The notes under the pieces are model-generated. The model was not told the origin of the DNA. It saw nothing but the letters and a program-made list of their open reading frames with translations, and ran no database searches. DNA of 37,262 nucleotides. Source: Streptomyces sp. ISL-94. Lineage in GTDB: Bacteria; Actinomycetota; Actinomycetes; Streptomycetales; Streptomycetaceae. Where the stretch lies: positions 1-37,262 of the forward strand of contig NZ_JAGGOZ010000087.1 in assembly GCF_018614075.1 (NCBI RefSeq), in the 5' to 3' direction. Below, in pieces: positions 31,706 through 37,262 of this stretch (its first letter is position 1; every line of letters begins with the position of its first letter). A program made the translations under genes and the position numbers.

Positions 31706-33211
31706 ATGGCCGATCAGCAACATCAGCAACTGACCTGGCGGGGCGCGGTCGTGCGGTGGGACCGCGCGTTGTTCGACGCGGTGGCCCGGCGGCACTGGCC
31801 CGGGGCCGACCGGGTGCTCCCCCGGCTCGGGCGGGCCGCGAACCACGGGGTGCTGTGGGGAGGGGCCGCCGCGGCGCTCACCGCCTTCGGGTCGGCCCGG
31901 GCCCGCAAGGCCGCCCTGCGCGGGGCCGCCTCGCTGGCGCTGGCCTCCGCGACCATCAACACCGTCGGGAAGTGGTCCGTACGCCGCCCGCGGCCGCTGC
32001 TCGACGGGGTGCCCGCGGTGCGGCAGCTGGCGACACAGCCGCAGACCACCTCCTTCCCGTCGGGGCACTCGGCGTCGGCCTTCGCCTTCACCGCCGGACT
32101 GGCGCTGGAGTCCCCGGGCTGGGGTGCCGCCCTGGCCCCGGTGGCAGCGTCGGTCGCGTTCTCCCGGGTGTACACCGGGGTGCACTACCCCTCCGACGTG
32201 GTCGCGGGCGCGGCGCTGGGCGTGGCCGCGGGGTACGTCGTACGCCGGCTGGCGCAGGACGCGCAGGAGGCCAGGGTGGTGCCGGGCGACGAGCGGACCG
32301 CCGCCGGGGCGCCCGCGCTGCCCGACGGGGCCGGGCTCATGCTGGTGGTCAACACCGGATCCGGCACGGCCGCTGCCGCCGGACTCGACGTCCTGCGCAC
32401 CCGGCTCCCCAGGGCCGAGGTGATCGAGTGCGGGGGCCCGGAGCTGGCCGCCGCACTGGAGGAGGCCGTTTCCCGGGCCACCGTCCTCGGGGTCTGCGGC
32501 GGCGACGGCACGGTGAACGCGGCCGCCACGGCCGCGCTGCGGGCCGGGCTGCCGCTGGCGGTGTTCCCCGGCGGCACCTTGAACCACTTCGCCATGGACC
32601 TCGGCCTCGGCGGAGCCGAGGACACCTGCCGGGCCCTGGCCTCCGGGCACGCCGTCCACGTCGGCGTCGGCCGCTTCGCCCCAGGGCCGCCGGACGGGTC
32701 CGGCGGATCCCGCGGGCACGGCTACTTCCTGAACAACTTCAGCATCGGCGCCTACCCGGAGCTGTTGGGCCACCGGCTGCGCTGGAGCCCGCGCATCGGC
32801 TCCGGCCCCGCCGCGCTGCTGGCCGCGTGGCGGGTGCTGCGCGCCCAGCGGCCCGTGCGGCTGCGGGTGGCCGGGCGGCCCCGGAGCGTGTGGCTGCTCT
32901 TCGCGGGCAACGGCACCTACCACGGCACCGGGCCCGCCCCGCGCCGCCGCGACAGCCTGGGCGAGGGCCTGCTCGACGTCCGGCTCGTCCACGGCGGCGG
33001 CCGCCCCGGCCCCCGCATGCTCGCCGCAGCCTTGGCGGGCCCGCTGAGCCGCTCCCCGGTCCACGTCGCCACCCGGCTGCGCAGCCTGCGGATCGGCGAC
33101 ATCCCGCCGGGCACCCCGCTCGCGTACGACGGGGAGTACGCCGAGGCCCCGCCGGCCGTGGTCCTGGACGAGCTCCCCGACGCCCTGACGGTCTACCGCC
33201 CGCGGAGGTGA
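31706..33211 (+). CDS. PAP2 phosphatase-diacylglycerol kinase fusion protein
   Basis: A 501-residue two-domain lipid enzyme. Residues about 1-190 are a PAP2-type phosphatase with the three motifs KWSVRRPRPLL, FPSGHSA and SRVYTGVHYPSDV, in membrane helices. Residues about 210-500 are a DAGK/sphingosine kinase-type catalytic domain with VCGGDGTVNAA, FPGGTLNHFAMDL, FLNNFSIG and a C-terminal AYDGEY. The two halves catalyse opposite phosphorylations of lipids such as diacylglycerol/phosphatidate or isoprenoid lipids, so the fusion may set their balance at the membrane. ATG 31706 has AGGA nearby. The exact lipid is unknown. Confidence 0.92.
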   Translation: MADQQHQQLTWRGAVVRWDRALFDAVARRHWPGADRVLPRLGRAANHGVLWGGAAAALTAFGSARARKAALRGAASLALASATINTVGKWSVRRPRPLLDGVPAVRQLATQPQTTSFPSGHSASAFAFTAGLALESPGWGAALAPVAASVAFSRVYTGVHYPSDVVAGAALGVAAGYVVRRLAQDAQEARVVPGDERTAAGAPALPDGAGLMLVVNTGSGTAAAAGLDVLRTRLPRAEVIECGGPELAAALEEAVSRATVLGVCGGDGTVNAAATAALRAGLPLAVFPGGTLNHFAMDLGLGGAEDTCRALASGHAVHVGVGRFAPGPPDGSGGSRGHGYFLNNFSIGAYPELLGHRLRWSPRIGSGPAALLAAWRVLRAQRPVRLRVAGRPRSVWLLFAGNGTYHGTGPAPRRRDSLGEGLLDVRLVHGGGRPGPRMLAAALAGPLSRSPVHVATRLRSLRIGDIPPGTPLAYDGEYAEAPPAVVLDELPDALTVYRPRR

Positions 33212-33272
33212 GTACCACGACTGCCGCCCCCCGGTAACGGCGAGCCCACCGCGGCATCGGCCGTCGCGGCGG

Positions 33273-33308
33273 CCTGACCCTACGGGTTTCCGGCGGATGG
33301 GCGTCAGG
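33273..33308. terminator. Possible terminator of the PAP2-kinase gene
   Basis: CCTGAC (33273-33278) and GTCAGG (33303-33308) are complementary, with neighbouring CC/GG that can extend the stem. It lies about 60 nt past the stop. The loop is large, so support is weak. Confidence 0.3.
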
Positions 33309-33343
33309 TGAGTGGGGGTGTTGCCGGCCACCCGATCAAGAAA

Positions 33344-33386
33344 AACGACCTCCCGCCTGCGGCGTAACCGAGAGCGGGAGGCCGTT
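33344..33386 (-). terminator. Strong U-tract terminator of the leftward gene ending at 33435
   Basis: A 13-bp stem with one mismatch, 33344-33356 with 33374-33386 (core CCTCCCGC/GCGGGAGG). On the minus strand it is followed directly by TTTTTCTTG. It lies about 49 nt past the stop of the orphan membrane protein gene. Confidence 0.8.
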
Positions 33387-33434
33387 CCCATCTCCTGGGC
33401 CTCTACGGGCCGTCCACGTGCGACGGCGCACGGC

Positions 33435-34010
33435 TCAAGGGGTCGTTGCGGGCGGGGTTGTTGTGTCGTCGCCCACTCCGAGATCGGCGCGCATGACACC
33501 GCGCATCGTCTCCCACTGCTCCCAAAGCCGGACGAAGTCTGCTCGTATCTCGTCGAATGATCCGTCCGGATCCGGATTTCCTTCCTCCAGGCACATGGTC
33601 CGGCGGTAGGTTTCCGACAACGTCCTCGTCATCTCATCCAGCTCCGACAGCACCGCCGGGGAAGCGACCATCTGCGCCTCAGCGAGAACGGAGTGGTGGT
33701 CGCGGCGGGCTTCCTCGACTACCTCCCGGGCCTCAGGCGTGACTGCACCTTTGTGTACGTGCCACAGGAAGTTCATCAGCTGAGTCCGATAGCGGCGGAA
33801 AGCCGCGTTGACGTTCATGTAACCCTCGCGCCGACGGGCCAGTTCGTCCACTTGCTGCTCACGGCGCCATTGCGCTTCGGCTACCCGCTGCTGACGCTCG
33901 AACTGTTCTGCCTGAACGCGGGCCACAAGGCGTTGCGACAGGACAGACGCGATGAGCGTGCCTGTGACACCCACTACCGCAGCGGCCAACCCTATGAGCG
34001 CGCTTCCCAC
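33435..34010 (-). CDS. Membrane-anchored coiled-coil protein of unknown function
   Basis: A 191-residue protein. One N-terminal hydrophobic helix (ALIGLAAAVVGVTGTLIASV, about 4-23) is followed by a long charged helical region rich in Arg, Glu and Gln (QAEQFERQQRVAEAQWRREQ and on to EARRDHHSVLAEAQ) that looks like coiled coil. The tail is Thr/Pro-rich (DDTTTPPATTP). I cannot name a function. GTG 34010 is preceded by a G-run at a short distance. Codon choice is somewhat less G/C-biased than its neighbours, and it is flanked by a U-tract terminator and a long gene-free gap, so it may be an acquired gene. Confidence 0.75.
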   Translation of the reverse strand: MGSALIGLAAAVVGVTGTLIASVLSQRLVARVQAEQFERQQRVAEAQWRREQQVDELARRREGYMNVNAAFRRYRTQLMNFLWHVHKGAVTPEAREVVEEARRDHHSVLAEAQMVASPAVLSELDEMTRTLSETYRRTMCLEEGNPDPDGSFDEIRADFVRLWEQWETMRGVMRADLGVGDDTTTPPATTP

Positions 34011-34331
34011 TGAACCCCCTGAATGATCGGGCAGTCACGTCATGCGGCATCCTGCCCGGGCTGCGGCGGCGACGGGCGGTATTTGTGCAAGATCGCCACC
34101 ACTTCCCGGCACGGGCTCAGGCGGCCAGGTCGGTCCCCGCCGCCCGGGGCCGTCTGTGGGCCGGGAAGGGCGCCGATGATGACCGGCGGCAGCCGACGAT
34201 GACCACGACGGCGGAAGCAGCCCGGATCCCGCCCTGGTCAGGGGCCGCTGACCTACCCATTCGCCCGTAGCTATGGACGGCTGGCAAGATGGGGTGTATC
34301 TGCCCACACATCGATTGCCGGACGGTTTCTC
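34011..34331. other. 321-nt gap between the orphan protein and ettA
   Basis: It must hold the leftward promoter of the orphan gene and the rightward ettA promoter. No gene is convincing. A 59-codon reading from ATG 34023 to 34202 contains SCPGCGGDGRYLC, zinc-ribbon-like, but has no ribosome site and only one full CxxC, so I do not call it. It may be decayed coding DNA. Confidence 0.4.
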
Positions 34332-35996
<1,665 letters not shown>

Positions 35997-36006
35997 GGTC
36001 CGCACC

Positions 36007-36462
36007 ATGGCCAGACACCACTACCGGTGCCCCCTGCGCTGGTCGGACATGGACTCCTTCGGCCACGTGAACAACGTGGTCTTCCTCCGCTACCTGGAGG
36101 AGGCGAGGATCGACTTCATGTTCCGGCTGGCGCCGGGGGAGGGCAGCGCGTCCTTCACGGGCGGGTCCGTCGTGGCCCGCCACGAGATCGACTACAAGCT
36201 GCCCCTCGTGCACCGTCACGAGCCGGTGCTCATCGAGTCCTGGGTGACCCGCATTGGCGCCGCGTCCCTGACCATCGGCTACGAGGTCAAGGACGAGGCG
36301 ACCGAGGACGCGCCCGAGAAGGTCTACGTGCGCGCCTCGACCGTGGTCGTGCCCTACAACCTCGCCGAGGGGCGGCCCCGCCGCATCACGGCCGAGGAGA
36401 AGCACTTCCTGGAGAAGTACCTCGACGAGCCCGAGGCCGCCGAAAGGCACCTCGCGGCATGA
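36007..36462 (+). CDS. Hotdog-fold acyl-CoA thioesterase (4HBT family)
   Basis: A 151-residue hotdog protein. The family signature is RWSDMDSFGHVNNVVFLRYL (about 10-29), with the catalytic Asp/His region of 4-hydroxybenzoyl-CoA-type and YbgC/FadM-type thioesterases, followed by RIDFMF and VVARHEIDYKLPL. It would hydrolyse an acyl-CoA; chain preference is unknown. ATG 36007 follows GAGGT that overlaps the ettA stop, so it is probably coupled to ettA. It ends in ATGA, shared with the next start. Confidence 0.9.
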   Translation: MARHHYRCPLRWSDMDSFGHVNNVVFLRYLEEARIDFMFRLAPGEGSASFTGGSVVARHEIDYKLPLVHRHEPVLIESWVTRIGAASLTIGYEVKDEATEDAPEKVYVRASTVVVPYNLAEGRPRRITAEEKHFLEKYLDEPEAAERHLAA

Positions 36463-37205
36463 ACGAGCAGCTGCGCTTCGGCGACTCCGGGGAGGCGGCG
36501 GACCTCGCCGCCTTCCTGGGCCGGCTGGTGCACTACGACCGCGCCGCCGCGGTCCGCCTGCAGGCGGGCGGCGGCGGCGCGCTCGCCGTCTTCGGGCGGC
36601 CGCCGTCCTTCGAGGTGCTGGCCATCCGCACGGTGCGGCTCGCCGCGCCCGCCGCGACCCCGCTGGACCTGACGGTCTCCGCCGGCGAGCTCCTGGAATC
36701 GGTGGACGAGGCCGCGGCCTGCGCCACCGTGCCCGGGGCGGTCACCGGACCCCCCTGGACCGGGGTGCTCCCGCCCCGCGGCGGCTGGCAGCAGCTGCCC
36801 GGGCTGCCCGGCCCCGAGGCGATACGGGCGGCCGTGGCCGGTGCCGTCGCCGAGTTCCGGGCCCGCGACGAGGCCCTGCCGCCGCAGCACCGGACCCGCT
36901 CCGAGCGCGACCGCATCGGCCGCGAGATCTGGTCCCGGACGCTGGGCGACACCGAACTCCCGCTGCGCGCGGTGCACGCCGCGCAGGCCCTGGGCTTCCT
37001 GCGTCCCCTGCGGTCCACCGTGCCGGCCGCCGCCCCGGCTCCCGGCGCCCCCGCGCCCGGCGCCCCCGCGCCCGGTGCACCCGACCCGGTGGCCCTGCTC
37101 GCCTCCGGGGGCTGGCTGCGCCTGCGCACCCCGTACGGCTCCGTCGCCACCCGCCGCCCCGGCCGGAACGGCGGCCTGGGTGCCCTCCAGCTCCGTCCGG
37201 TCTGA
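36459..37205 (+). CDS. Conserved protein of unknown function
   Basis: A 248-residue protein starting at ATG 36459, overlapping the thioesterase stop by 4 nt (ATGA), so translationally coupled. No signal peptide or membrane helix is seen. The first 190 residues are Ala/Leu-rich and mixed alpha/beta (LRFGDSGEAADLAAFLGRLV, FEVLAIRTVRLAAP, SERDRIGREIWSRTLGD). A short APGAPAPGAPAPGAP linker with a repeat in the DNA follows, then a C-terminal block (LLASGGWLRLRTPYGSVA). I recognise it only as a Streptomyces-type hypothetical. It ends the ettA-thioesterase operon, 33 nt before a repeat element. Confidence 0.8.
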   Translation: MNEQLRFGDSGEAADLAAFLGRLVHYDRAAAVRLQAGGGGALAVFGRPPSFEVLAIRTVRLAAPAATPLDLTVSAGELLESVDEAAACATVPGAVTGPPWTGVLPPRGGWQQLPGLPGPEAIRAAVAGAVAEFRARDEALPPQHRTRSERDRIGREIWSRTLGDTELPLRAVHAAQALGFLRPLRSTVPAAAPAPGAPAPGAPAPGAPDPVALLASGGWLRLRTPYGSVATRRPGRNGGLGALQLRPV

Positions 37206-37219
37206 GCCCCTGTACGGCT

Positions 37220-37237
37220 GCTAGCTAGCTAGCTAGC
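37220..37237. repeat. CTAG microsatellite
   Basis: GCTAGCTAGCTAGCTAGC is an 18-nt palindrome of four CTAG units. CTAG is generally rare in Streptomyces DNA. It lies directly next to the dispersed repeat end at 37238, whose own terminus contains CTA. Confidence 0.9.
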
Positions 37238-37262
37238 CTAATGCTGTGACCGGAAAGGTTCA
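37238..37262. repeat. Truncated second copy of the terminal dispersed repeat
   Basis: The 25 nt to the window end match the reverse complement of 142-166 (the right end of the 1-168 element) at 24 of 25 positions, including TGCTGTGACCGGAAAGGTT. The match favours the right end over the left end (GGTTCA rather than GGTTTG). The rest of the element would lie beyond the window. Confidence 0.85.

Noticed and set aside
34023..34202. 59-codon reading with a CPGC motif
   Set aside because: No ribosome site, only one complete CxxC, and low-complexity Arg/Pro/Gly tail. Kept only as a possible remnant.

Overview
The window looks like chromosomal DNA of a Streptomyces or close relative. It is very G+C-rich with strong third-position G/C in every gene, uses many GTG starts, and carries genus-typical families: tandem dynamin-like GTPases, an Sfp-type phosphopantetheinyl transferase, an ECF41 sigma factor, a TQxA/thioester surface protein, and terminators that are mostly G+C hairpins without a U-run. 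I see no integrase, phage structural gene, plasmid gene, CRISPR array or biosynthetic core gene. Both ends of the window lie in copies of one dispersed inverted repeat, so the window may be an assembly contig broken at repeats.

Layout. 1-2906: a 168-bp hairpin-forming repeat, then a copper module (copA, copZ and a CsoR-type operator). 2966-6111: a TetR-family repressor divergent from an MMPL/RND exporter, with two palindromic operators between them. 6135-14073: a 66-residue HTH protein and a myo-inositol catabolism cluster. iolG and an IolE-like gene point left; iolC, iolB, iolD and mmsA/iolA point right as a tightly coupled operon. 14175-18026: a leftward cell-surface group of a subtilisin-like protease, a WxL-like secreted protein and a DUF916-type membrane-anchored partner. 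18148-25701: single genes and pairs: GNAT, PPTase, a broken alpha/beta hydrolase, a small anchored protein, ECF41 sigma factor plus flavoprotein, secreted phospholipase A2, a phosphoribosyltransferase-hydrolase fusion, AraC regulator plus VOC protein. 25835-25910: tRNA-Arg(UCU). 26234-30247: dynamin pair followed by an SSB-like gene, with DnaA-box-like sites between them. 30316-33211: TQxA-type surface protein and a PAP2-diacylglycerol kinase fusion. 33435-37205: an orphan coiled-coil membrane protein, the ABC-F protein EttA, a hotdog thioesterase and a conserved unknown.

How the parts work together. CopZ would deliver Cu(I) to CopA for export under CsoR-type derepression. The iol genes convert myo-inositol through inosose, diketo-inositol, 5-deoxyglucuronate and its phosphorylated 2-keto acid to a semialdehyde that MmsA turns into acyl-CoA. 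DynA/DynB would stabilise sporulation Z-rings at the membrane. The WxL-like/DUF916 pair would be a wall-associated complex outside the membrane.

Most unusual points: (i) the terminal repeat, whose 57-bp arms differ by 11 transitions that are all G.U-compatible on one strand; (ii) a second, different Streptomyces inverted repeat inserted in frame inside iolB; (iii) a WxL/DUF916-like module in an actinomycete; (iv) a thioester-domain protein lacking the expected Cys; (v) an alpha/beta hydrolase cut down to its two ends. All assignments come from reading the sequence; no database search was run.
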